64,000 nucleotides of DNA, taken from NCBI RefSeq assembly GCF_014235875.1, contig NZ_JACJUK010000009.1, positions 1 to 64,000 of the forward strand, given 5' to 3'. Positions 56,370-64,000 of the stretch are shown piece by piece. Position 1 is the stretch's first letter, and each line of letters opens with the position of its first letter. Source of the stretch: Croceivirga lutea. GTDB taxonomy: Bacteria; Bacteroidota; Bacteroidia; Flavobacteriales; Flavobacteriaceae. Both the position numbers and the translations under genes were made by a program. The notes under the pieces are model-generated. The model did no database searches, had not been told where the DNA came from, and saw only the letters and a list, made by a program, of their open reading frames with translations.

Positions 56370-56965
56370 TATTCTTGAGATTCTGCCTTGATTATAGCAC
56401 TATTAGGAATAGTACCATCTCCACAAACAAGTTCAACTTTCGAAGTTTTAGGTATACGGTCTCCAGGTTTAATTTCTTTGCCTTTAAACTTTACATAATA
56501 CACCATGTCTTTACCTAATTCTTCAATATAACTCACACGTTGCACATCTAAGCCTACTGCGCGTAGCATAGCCGTAGCATTTCTTAATGTTACACCCCCA
56601 CCAGTAATTTTAGGTACGGTAACTTTTTTATATCCTGAAGGATTTACCGTAAAATATATTTTACGATTGGTCTTTACTTTACTACCCGGAGGCGGATTTT
56701 GCTCTAATATTGAAAATCTCGGATAATCGGGGTTGTAATTAGTAGAATCTAGAACCTCATAACGCAAACCCATATCTTCTGTCTTTTCTCGCATCTCAGC
56801 CACCGATAATTTTGAAAAATCTGGAACCTCAACAAATTCACCATGGTGGGTATAGCTCTTAAGCCAACCCAATACTAAAAAGACCAAAATTGCTGATACT
56901 ACAAGGGCTAAACCAACTTGTATCCAAAAAATTTTACTTTTTAAAAACCTAAAGAATGTTTTCAT
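56369..56965 (-). CDS. PASTA-domain membrane protein
   Basis: The 198-residue protein has one membrane anchor (about residues 9-30) and at least two PASTA repeats outside (VEVPDFSKLSVAEMREKTEDMG, then KVTVPKITGGGVTLRNATAMLRAVGL). PASTA repeats bind peptidoglycan or beta-lactams in other proteins. I start at ATG 56965 (MKTFFRFLKS); a TTG at 56986 lies in the -7 box. It is divergent from ddl, which fits a cell-wall role. Confidence 0.9.
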   Translation of the reverse strand: MKTFFRFLKSKIFWIQVGLALVVSAILVFLVLGWLKSYTHHGEFVEVPDFSKLSVAEMREKTEDMGLRYEVLDSTNYNPDYPRFSILEQNPPPGSKVKTNRKIYFTVNPSGYKKVTVPKITGGGVTLRNATAMLRAVGLDVQRVSYIEELGKDMVYYVKFKGKEIKPGDRIPKTSKVELVCGDGTIPNSAIIKAESQE

Positions 56966-56983
56966 ACTGCTATCTATGCCGCA

Positions 56984-56991
56984 CAAATATA
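56984..56991 (-). promoter_or_regulatory. Candidate -7 promoter element for the PASTA-rluD genes
   Basis: The minus strand reads TATATTTG, a perfect TAnnTTTG match, ending 18 bp before the ATG at 56965. No -33 TTG was found at normal spacing. Confidence 0.45.
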
Positions 56992-57041
56992 GAAAAAGCG
57001 GTGTTTTTTAATTATTTTGGCGGCATCATTCAACAAAAGAA

Positions 57042-58016
57042 ATGAAAAAAAACATCGCCGTGGTCATGGGCGGTTACAGTAGTGAAAAAGAAATTTCACG
57101 TAAAAGCGGTGCCGTAGTTGCTAAACATTTAGATGCTTCAAAGTATGCAATATACCCAATACATATTACAAAATCGTCTTGGTTTTTTGAAAACAGCGAA
57201 GGTGAATGTATTGCTATAGACAAGTCTGATTTTAGTTTAACTGTAGATAACAAAAAAATATATTTCCATTGCGTGTTTAACGCTATTCATGGCACCCCCG
57301 GTGAAGATGGGTTACTAGCTGCCTATTTTGAATTAATAGGAATTCCACATACTTCTTGTGATTACTACCAAGCAGCGCTTACCTTTAATAAAAGAGACCT
57401 GTTAAGTGTTTTAAAACCTTACGGTATTGCTTGCGCTAAGTCTTATTTTATTAATAAAGGTGATAGTATAAATGAAGAAGAAATTGTAAATATCGTTGGC
57501 TTACCATGTTTTGTAAAAGCTAATAAAGCTGGTAGTAGTTTTGGTATCTCTAAAGTCTACGAAAAAGAAAAATTAACCCAAGCAATAGAAAAATCTTTTG
57601 CTGAAGATGATGAGATAATTATTGAATCTTTTTTGGAAGGAACCGAAGTATCTGTGGGAGTACTAACTTATGAAGGAGAGATAAAAGTCTTACCAGTAAC
57701 TGAAATTGTAAGTGAAAATGATTTCTTTGACTATGAGGCAAAATATCTTGGCCAATCACAAGAAATAACTCCCGCAAGAATAACCAACGAGCAATTACAA
57801 ATGTTGCAAGATGTAGCATCTAAAATATATAGAGTTTTAAAACTCAAAGGTTATAGCAGAAGCGAATTTATTTTTGTGAATAACATTCCACACCTTTTAG
57901 AAGTGAATACCACACCTGGTTTAACCGAAGAAAGTATTTTACCACAACAAGCAGCTCAGGCTAATATAAGCTTAGCACAATTGTTTGAAAGTGCAATTAC
58001 TGAGGCATTAAGATGA
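57042..58016 (+). CDS. ddl: D-alanine--D-alanine ligase
   Basis: The 324-residue ATP-grasp enzyme makes D-Ala-D-Ala for peptidoglycan. N-terminal VVMGGYSSEKEISRKSG, ATP-binding CFVKANKAGSSFGISKV, and the catalytic-end EVNTTPGLTEESILPQQA are intact. It is divergent from the PASTA gene and followed by coaD after 34 bp. Confidence 0.96.
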   Translation: MKKNIAVVMGGYSSEKEISRKSGAVVAKHLDASKYAIYPIHITKSSWFFENSEGECIAIDKSDFSLTVDNKKIYFHCVFNAIHGTPGEDGLLAAYFELIGIPHTSCDYYQAALTFNKRDLLSVLKPYGIACAKSYFINKGDSINEEEIVNIVGLPCFVKANKAGSSFGISKVYEKEKLTQAIEKSFAEDDEIIIESFLEGTEVSVGVLTYEGEIKVLPVTEIVSENDFFDYEAKYLGQSQEITPARITNEQLQMLQDVASKIYRVLKLKGYSRSEFIFVNNIPHLLEVNTTPGLTEESILPQQAAQANISLAQLFESAITEALR

Positions 58017-58050
58017 TATTTTTGGTTAATTTTAAAAAAATAGAATAATT

Positions 58051-58509
58051 ATGCGCCGCGCAATATTCCCTGGCTCTTTTGACCCACTTACTTTAGGGCA
58101 TTACGATATAATTAAAAGAGGCATAACCCTTTTTGATGAGTTGTACATTGCAATAGGAATAAATGCCGACAAAAAGTATATGTTTTCTCTAGAAGAACGC
58201 AAAAGATTTATTGAAGAAGCTTTTGAAGATGAACCCAACATTAAAGTAGTTACCTATAAAGGTTTAACCGTTGACTTTTGTAAAGAAATAAATGCCAATT
58301 TTATTTTACGGGGTTTACGCAATCCGGCTGATTTTGAATTCGAAAAAGCTATTGCACACACCAATCGAAAGCTCTCAGAAATTGAAACCGTGTTTTTATT
58401 AACTTCTTCAGGTAAATCTTACATAAGTTCTTCAATCGTAAGAGATGTAATTAGAAATGGCGGTGATTACACAGGTCTTGTTCCAGAAACCGTTAGGTTA
58501 TCTGTCTGA
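58051..58509 (+). CDS. coaD: Pantetheine-phosphate adenylyltransferase
   Basis: The 152-residue nucleotidyltransferase has the HxGH-type loop GSFDPLTLGHYDII (about residues 8-21), LRGLRNPADFEFE and the ISSSIVRDV tail motif. It makes dephospho-CoA, the penultimate step of CoA synthesis. Its stop is at 58507-58509. Placement after ddl is common in Flavobacteriaceae. Confidence 0.96.
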   Translation: MRRAIFPGSFDPLTLGHYDIIKRGITLFDELYIAIGINADKKYMFSLEERKRFIEEAFEDEPNIKVVTYKGLTVDFCKEINANFILRGLRNPADFEFEKAIAHTNRKLSEIETVFLLTSSGKSYISSSIVRDVIRNGGDYTGLVPETVRLSV

Positions 58510-58662
58510 CCTAAAGTGCATTTCAATACCCTATAATGACGTTTCATATTGTTTTTTGACAATTTTATTAGTAGCTTACAACAGCTTTGGCACCCTACAC
58601 AACAAAAAACGTGTAGTGTATGTAATTTAATTATACCATTGTAAGATATTTCCTGTTATATA

Positions 58663-60498
58663 ATGTATAGCAACTCTCACACATACACAAGTCTTATACG
58701 TTGTTTACCAACTGCAGTAGCTTTTGTCTCAAAAGAATTTGAGTTGGTTGATGCATCTAACAAATGGCTATCAATTTTAAAAGTAAAAACCAGTCAAATA
58801 GGAAAATCTGCTTTAGACTTACTACCTAAGAAAGACATTAACTGGAAACAAATTTTACAAAATTGTTTTGAAGCTAATACACCTAAAGACAGTGTTATTC
58901 TAAAGTCTTTTGGAAAAAAATCAATTTCCTTACGGGTTGAAATTCTTCCGTGGAAAGCTGAAAATTCAACAGCTATTATTGGGGCTATATTACAGGTAGA
59001 AGATATTACCATTGAATTAGAAAATGAAAGTAGATATCATAGAATAGAAAATTTATTAGAAACCAAAGCTTCATTATCTAAAATAGGAACATGGGAGTAT
59101 ACCCTTTCAACAGATGAATTAATATGGTCAAAAATGACCAAGTCTATATTTGAGGTTAATTCTTCTTTTGTGCCAACTTTAGATAATGCCATAAATTTTT
59201 ACACCAGAGGTCATTCTAGAAATCGTATTTCAATGGCGGTACATGCAGCCATTTCCAGCCAAACAGATTATAGCGACAAATTGTTGATAAAAACGGCTAA
59301 AGGAAAAGAAAAATGGATTATCACCGCATGTAAGGCTATAGCCAAAAACGGTAAAACCGTAAAACTTGTAGGCACTGTTCAAGATATTACAGAACAAACA
59401 GCACAAGACGAGAAAAGTAAAGAAAATGAGAATCTTCTGTATACATTAATTAATAACATTCCCATCAATATTTATGTAAAAGATAGATTCTCTAGAAAAA
59501 TATTGGTTAACAAAGCAGAAACTGAGTTTCTAGGTTTTGAAAACGCTGAAGATCTAATTGGTAAAACAGACTACGACCTCTACGGTAAAAGAGAAGCAGA
59601 AATCTCTATAGATGAAGATAACGCGGTATTTAAAACCAAAAAACCAATGCTTAATAAGCAAACATCTACGATAACTAAAGATGGTAGAACAGTTTCCTTT
59701 TTATCTTCTAAAATTCCGTTATTCGACAAGAATGGTGAAGTTGAGGGCCTGTTAGGCATTAGTATAGATATTTCTGATTTAAAACGAAAAGAGAATCAAT
59801 TAAAAAACCTTATTAATGTTACTGCAGTTCAAAATAAAAAACTGTTAAACTTCACCCATATTATTTCACATAATTTAAGGTCGCATACCGCAAACTTTGC
59901 CATGCTTTTAGACTTTTTGAAAAGAGAAGAAAACCAAGAGGAGAAGCAAAAGATTATGGAAATGCTAGATTCTTCTTCAGAAGGTTTAACAGAGGCTATT
60001 ACTAGTCTAAATCAGGTAATTAACATCAATAGTAAAGAAGAAAATTCAAAAGAAGAATTACATCTAAAAAAAGTTGTTGAGGATGTAACCCAAGACTTAA
60101 ATAATTTTATTAAAGAACACAAGGCTATAATTCACGTAGATATTCCAGATAATATTAAGGTAGTTGGAGTACGAGAATTTACAGATAACATCATCTTAAA
60201 TTTACTTACTAACGCAATTAAATACAAACAACCAGGTAAACAACCAGAGATTACAATTGAAATTGAAAAAAATGGCAAAGAAACCCTTTTACATGTAAGG
60301 GATAATGGTATAGGCATTAACCTAAAACTATACCAAAAAAAGCTATTTGGTATGTACATGACATTTCATAACAACCCCGAAGCTAGAGGTATTGGTTTAT
60401 ACATCTGTAAAAATCAAGCAGAAGCCATGGGTGCTGAAATTTTTGTGCAAAGTGAAGTTAATATAGGAAGCACATTTTCAATCTGTTTTTATGAGTAA
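58663..60498 (+). CDS. PAS-domain sensor histidine kinase (soluble)
   Basis: The 611-residue protein has three PAS-like domains (about residues 8-115, 128-245 and 255-375), then a HisKA domain of the SHNLRSH type (HIISHNLRSHTANF, phospho-His about residue 403) and a HATPase (NLLTNAIKYKQ, DNGIGINLKLYQKKLFGMY, GIGLYICKNQAEAMG). No membrane segment is visible, so it senses a cytosolic cue. The last 8 bp overlap the response-regulator gene, which is its probable partner. Confidence 0.93.
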   Translation: MYSNSHTYTSLIRCLPTAVAFVSKEFELVDASNKWLSILKVKTSQIGKSALDLLPKKDINWKQILQNCFEANTPKDSVILKSFGKKSISLRVEILPWKAENSTAIIGAILQVEDITIELENESRYHRIENLLETKASLSKIGTWEYTLSTDELIWSKMTKSIFEVNSSFVPTLDNAINFYTRGHSRNRISMAVHAAISSQTDYSDKLLIKTAKGKEKWIITACKAIAKNGKTVKLVGTVQDITEQTAQDEKSKENENLLYTLINNIPINIYVKDRFSRKILVNKAETEFLGFENAEDLIGKTDYDLYGKREAEISIDEDNAVFKTKKPMLNKQTSTITKDGRTVSFLSSKIPLFDKNGEVEGLLGISIDISDLKRKENQLKNLINVTAVQNKKLLNFTHIISHNLRSHTANFAMLLDFLKREENQEEKQKIMEMLDSSSEGLTEAITSLNQVININSKEENSKEELHLKKVVEDVTQDLNNFIKEHKAIIHVDIPDNIKVVGVREFTDNIILNLLTNAIKYKQPGKQPEITIEIEKNGKETLLHVRDNGIGINLKLYQKKLFGMYMTFHNNPEARGIGLYICKNQAEAMGAEIFVQSEVNIGSTFSICFYE

Positions 60499-60904
60499 GT
60501 TGAAAAATATTTTTATCGTAGATGATGATGCCATTGCAACATTTGGCATGAAAAAAGTTTTGAGTAGAGAAGACGGCTCAAATATTATTGAAAGTTTTAG
60601 AAATGGAGAAGAGGCCTTTTTTGAGATTAGAAATCGATTAGAAAGAAATCAAGACCTCCCAGATGTAATTTTTTTAGACATAAACATGCCTATAATGGAT
60701 GGTTGGGAGTTTTTAGATATTTTCACCAAACTTCCAATAGAGAAAGAAATAATTGTAAATATTGTTTCTTCTTCCATAAATCCTATTGATTTTGAAAAGT
60801 TTGAACAGTTTAAAGCCAACTCAAAGCATGCCCTATCTTACATTGTAAAACCTATTTTAAAAATTACTAAAGAGAATTTAGAAGTAAACAAGTACATTGC
60901 ATAG
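60491..60904 (+). CDS. Single-domain response regulator
   Basis: The 137-residue receiver has acidic residues in FIVDDDAIATFG, the phospho-Asp in VIFLDINMPIMDGWEF (about residue 63) and the Lys in YIVKPI. No output domain follows, so it may act by protein contact or phosphotransfer. Its start overlaps the PAS kinase by 8 bp. The signalling target is unknown. Confidence 0.92.
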   Translation: MSKLKNIFIVDDDAIATFGMKKVLSREDGSNIIESFRNGEEAFFEIRNRLERNQDLPDVIFLDINMPIMDGWEFLDIFTKLPIEKEIIVNIVSSSINPIDFEKFEQFKANSKHALSYIVKPILKITKENLEVNKYIA

Positions 60905-60942
60905 CATCTGAATTTATATTTTTACAGGAAGAAATTCAAAGC

Positions 60943-62724
60943 ATGCTTTCTAAATCTGTTAAATTATTAGTACTTCTTTTTGTACTCTTTACCTCTTGTG
61001 GTGAAAAGGAAAAAAAGGAAACAACATCTTACCCTACCAAATTTGAAGACTCAAAAGGAGAAGAAACTTCAACCTATGATGAAACAATTGAATTTTATAA
61101 AACGCTCGCCAAAGAATTTCCTGAAATAAATATTCAAACTGTTGGCCTTACAGATAGCGGTGAGCCTCTACATATAGTTACCTACAACCCTGAGGGAAAT
61201 TTTAACTTTCAAAAGCTTAGAGACCAAAAATCAATTATTTTAATTAATAACGGTATTCATCCTGGTGAAAGTGATGGTATAGATGCTACACAACTTTTAT
61301 TTAGAGATTTTGCAGAGGGCAAATTAAAATCACATAAAAATGTAGTTTTAGTAACAATTCCCGTGTATAATATTGGTGGAATGTTAAATAGAAATAGCAC
61401 AACACGTGTTAATCAAAATGGGCCTAAAGCCTATGGTTTTAGAGGAAATGCTAGAAACTACGATTTAAACAGAGATTTTATTAAAGCTGATACTAAAAAC
61501 GCTAAATCATTTGCTGAAATTTTTCATTTAATTCAACCAGATGTTTTTATTGACAATCATGTTAGTAATGGGGCAGATTACCAATATGTACTCACACATT
61601 TATTTACACAACATAATAAGCTCGGAGGTAACTTAGGTGAGTTTTTAGAAAACACAATTCGTCCAGAGGTAGAATCAGAGTTAGCATTAAAAGGTTGGCC
61701 AATAACGCCATATGTAAATGTTTTTAATAGGTCTCCAGAATTTGGTTTTTCTCAATTTTTAGACAATCCAAGATATTCTACCGGATATACTACGTTATGG
61801 AACACGCTTGGGGTAATGGTTGAAACGCACATGCTAAAACCATATAAACAAAGAGTAGAAGGCACTTACCAATTTATGATTACCCTTGCTCAAATAGTGA
61901 ACAAAAATCACAAAACAATTAAAAACCTACGTACTCAGGCACAAGATGAAATAGCTACCCAAAATCACTATTATTTTAATTGGGCTGTAGACACCATAAA
62001 ATCTTCAACATACGACTTTAAAGGTTTTGAATTGGATACGTTAGTTAGTGAAGTCACTGGTCTAAACCGAATTAAATACCACCGAGATAGACCCTTTGAA
62101 AAAGAAATAACCTATCAAAACTATTTTTACCCAAAAGATACTGTAGAAATACCTGCGGCTTATATTGTAAAGAAAGGTTGGCAAGGGGTAATTGAAAGAT
62201 TAGAAGCCAATCAAATTGAATTTTTAACTGCTGATATAGATACTACATTACTACTAGAATCTTACCAAATATCAGATTACAAAACCTACAGTAAGCCTTA
62301 TGAAGGTCACTACCCACATTACAACACCACAGTAAACACTGAACTAAAAAAGGTTAAAGTGGCAAAAGGAGATATACTTATACCTACCAATCAAAAAGGA
62401 ATACGCTATTTATTAGAGACCCTTGAACCCATAGCCCCAGATTCTTTTTTCAATTGGAATTTTTTTGATACCATATTGCAACGTAAAGAAGGGTTCTCCC
62501 CTTATGTTTTTGAAGATTTAGCCTATGATATTTTAATTAAAAATCAGGTTTTAAGAGATAGCTTTATTTCTAAAAAAGAAAAAGATTCTGAGTTTGCTAA
62601 AAACTGGTATAGCCAATTACATTGGGTCTTTGAGAATTCAAAGTATAGTGAAGCTGCTTATTTACAATACCCTGTTTATAGAGTTCCTAGAGGTTCTAAT
62701 GCTCAGAGTTTTCTTTTGAAGTAA
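60943..62724 (+). CDS. M14-family metallocarboxypeptidase lipoprotein
   Basis: The 593-residue protein has a lipoprotein signal (FTSC, Cys at about residue 19). Zinc-ligand region NNGIHPGESDG (HxxE, about residues 103-113), NARNYDLNRDFIKADT (substrate Arg/Asn) and NHVSNGADYQYVLTH (third ligand His) are present. The C-terminal half is a separate beta-rich region of unknown role. It probably removes C-terminal residues from peptides at the envelope. Its last 29 bp overlap the end of the convergent NUDIX gene. Confidence 0.9.
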   Translation: MLSKSVKLLVLLFVLFTSCGEKEKKETTSYPTKFEDSKGEETSTYDETIEFYKTLAKEFPEINIQTVGLTDSGEPLHIVTYNPEGNFNFQKLRDQKSIILINNGIHPGESDGIDATQLLFRDFAEGKLKSHKNVVLVTIPVYNIGGMLNRNSTTRVNQNGPKAYGFRGNARNYDLNRDFIKADTKNAKSFAEIFHLIQPDVFIDNHVSNGADYQYVLTHLFTQHNKLGGNLGEFLENTIRPEVESELALKGWPITPYVNVFNRSPEFGFSQFLDNPRYSTGYTTLWNTLGVMVETHMLKPYKQRVEGTYQFMITLAQIVNKNHKTIKNLRTQAQDEIATQNHYYFNWAVDTIKSSTYDFKGFELDTLVSEVTGLNRIKYHRDRPFEKEITYQNYFYPKDTVEIPAAYIVKKGWQGVIERLEANQIEFLTADIDTTLLLESYQISDYKTYSKPYEGHYPHYNTTVNTELKKVKVAKGDILIPTNQKGIRYLLETLEPIAPDSFFNWNFFDTILQRKEGFSPYVFEDLAYDILIKNQVLRDSFISKKEKDSEFAKNWYSQLHWVFENSKYSEAAYLQYPVYRVPRGSNAQSFLLK

Positions 62725-63316
62725 ATTCATTTTCTTCAAAAAGAATTTTGATATTATTATAAGAGTTTTTTAGCGCTTTTTGGGTTTTTCTAGGGCCTTT
62801 CCATTTTACCTTAGTTATACCCTCATTCAACTGGGGTTTTAACTTACCATTAAAGCTAGTAGTCATGCTATACCAATAAGTTTCCTTTAGTTTTAAAACA
62901 CCTCCCCTTTTAAATACATGGTACGTTTTTGTTAAAAAACATTCAATTGATAGGCCTGTAACACAGGTTTCCTCTTCAACTTCGCGTATTGCAGCATCTT
63001 CAATAGCTTCGCCTTTATCTAATTTACCTTTAGGTAAATCCCATTTATCATTTCTATAAATAAAAAGAATTTTACCTTTTTCATTTGTAACCTTTCCACC
63101 GGCAGCAACTACTCTTGGAATATATTGGCAAAAAATATTCATTAGTTCCTCAATATTAGCATGATAGATGTAAGCCTCTTTGAATCTTTTTTTTTGCAAT
63201 CCTTCAATTGCATTAAAAATAGAATCACGGTCTAATGAGAAAACTTTTTTAGCGTGATCTTGTGGTGGTTGATCTGTTAAGAAAAGTGGCAACTCATTTA
63301 CAAAAACTTTATACAT
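62696..63316 (-). CDS. NUDIX hydrolase-like protein
   Basis: The 206-residue protein has a NUDIX box GKLDKGEAIEDAAIREVEEE followed by TCV (about residues 97-118), with the N-terminal half (about residues 1-70) distinct and of unknown role. The box residues are all present. It may remove pyrophosphate from a nucleotide; the substrate is unknown. It starts only 7 bp from the divergent pyrE start, and its 3' end overlaps the M14 gene by 29 bp. Confidence 0.9.
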   Translation of the reverse strand: MYKVFVNELPLFLTDQPPQDHAKKVFSLDRDSIFNAIEGLQKKRFKEAYIYHANIEELMNIFCQYIPRVVAAGGKVTNEKGKILFIYRNDKWDLPKGKLDKGEAIEDAAIREVEEETCVTGLSIECFLTKTYHVFKRGGVLKLKETYWYSMTTSFNGKLKPQLNEGITKVKWKGPRKTQKALKNSYNNIKILFEENEFTSKENSEH

Positions 63317-63323
63317 TTACACA

Positions 63324-63965
63324 ATGATTTTAGATAAAGAGAGCGCCAAAAAAACGGCCGAACTTCTGCTACAAATAAATGCAATTAAACTGAATCCTGA
63401 AAATCCGTTTACATGGGCTTCAGGCTGGCATTCACCAATTTATTGTGATAATAGAATAGCACTATCTTTTCCGCAAATTCGTAATTTCCTTAAAGAACAG
63501 CTAACCAAGCAAGTAGAGCATCTTTATGGTAAGCCAGATGTGATTGCAGGTGTAGCAACAGGTGCCATTGGCATTGGTGTTTTAGTAGCCGAAGCTTTAG
63601 GTTTACCCTTTATTTATGTTAGACCTGAGCCAAAATCGCACGGTAGAAAAAATCAAATTGAAGGTTTATTAAAACCCAATCAAACAGTTGTAGTTATCGA
63701 AGACCTCATAAGTACTGGTAAAAGTAGCCTTAATGCGGTAAAAGCCCTAGAAGATGCTGGTGCAAACGTTAAGGGTATGGTGGCTATTTTTACCTATGGA
63801 TTTGAAATTGCAACTAAAAATTTTAAAGAAAGTAATACAGAACTTTATACCCTTAGCAACTACGAAAACCTTCTTACCTTAGCCGAAGAAACTGGGTATA
63901 TTAATAAAGAACAAGCAGCCACTTTAGGTAAATGGCGCTTAGACCCCCAAAACTGGAAAATATAA
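63324..63965 (+). CDS. pyrE: Orotate phosphoribosyltransferase
   Basis: The 213-residue enzyme couples orotate to PRPP in UMP synthesis. The PRPP motif VVVIEDLISTGKSS (about residues 121-134) and the N-terminal NPENPFTWASGWHSPIYCDN are intact. A TACATTTA box at 63312-63319 would start transcription at or near the ATG, so the mRNA may be leaderless. It is divergent from the NUDIX gene. Confidence 0.95.
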   Translation: MILDKESAKKTAELLLQINAIKLNPENPFTWASGWHSPIYCDNRIALSFPQIRNFLKEQLTKQVEHLYGKPDVIAGVATGAIGIGVLVAEALGLPFIYVRPEPKSHGRKNQIEGLLKPNQTVVVIEDLISTGKSSLNAVKALEDAGANVKGMVAIFTYGFEIATKNFKESNTELYTLSNYENLLTLAEETGYINKEQAATLGKWRLDPQNWKI

Positions 63966-63971
63966 TTAAGC

Positions 63972-64000
63972 ATGCATTTAGAGACCGATAAAAAAGTACT
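63972..64000 (+). CDS. Start of the next gene, partial (possibly SRPBCC-family)
   Basis: ATG 63972 opens MHLETDKKV and runs off the window. In Flavobacteriaceae pyrE is often followed by an SRPBCC (coenzyme-Q-binding-like) protein that starts in this way, so that is my guess. Nine codons cannot prove it. Confidence 0.4.

Overview
The window is a 64 kb chromosomal segment of a low-GC marine-type Flavobacteriaceae bacterium (Bacteroidota). The evidence is a type IX secretion (T9SS) adhesin with a gliding-type C-terminal domain beside PorP/SprF- and PorE-like partners, TAnnTTTG promoter boxes, A-rich leaders that almost all lack Shine-Dalgarno sequences, a 30S THX gene, and Bacteroidota gene orders such as rpsU-xerC-raiA-tRNAs-tuf and rluD-PASTA/ddl-coaD/pyrE. 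I cannot fix the genus. I see no prophage, insertion sequence, CRISPR array or anti-phage island: most of the window is core genome.

Layout. 1-9962 (all minus) is a surface-protein region: a 5'-partial repeat protein running off the left edge, a secreted thrombospondin-type-3 (TSP3) repeat protein, and a tight three-gene T9SS unit (type B adhesin, SprF-like, PorE-like OmpA protein). 10280-12369 (plus) holds prfC and a membrane protein. 12404-27417 (minus) is the information-processing block: rpsU, a XerC-like recombinase, raiA, four tRNAs, tuf, tRNA-Trp, secE, nusG, rplKAJL, rpoBC and a DUF3467 gene. 27492-35873 (minus) has an acyl-CoA dehydrogenase, an HhH protein, an alanine symporter, a K+ channel, a PspC-like protein, DUF2851, DinB, rhodanese and two thioredoxin-fold proteins. 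36002-37706 (plus) is a MarR/nitroreductase/YceI unit. 38422-45159 (plus) is a complete trpL-E-G-D-C-F-B-A operon with a Trp-codon leader and attenuator. 45180-55347 is mixed: an orphan histidine kinase, an M20 peptidase, small envelope proteins, PEP carboxylase, a UDG-like protein, THX, YaaA and a DoxX-like protein. 55344-64000 has rluD, PASTA, ddl, coaD, a PAS kinase with response regulator, an M14 peptidase, a NUDIX protein, pyrE and the first codons of the next gene.

The signals most worth a second look are regulatory: the Trp-rich leader with terminator and possibly leaderless start; a rare strong Shine-Dalgarno in front of rpsU; a tRNA-tuf promoter whose predicted start lies inside the raiA terminator stem; hairpins between rplL and rpoB, nusG and rplK, and trpB and trpA; and patchwork identity between 660-bp repeats of the adhesin gene.
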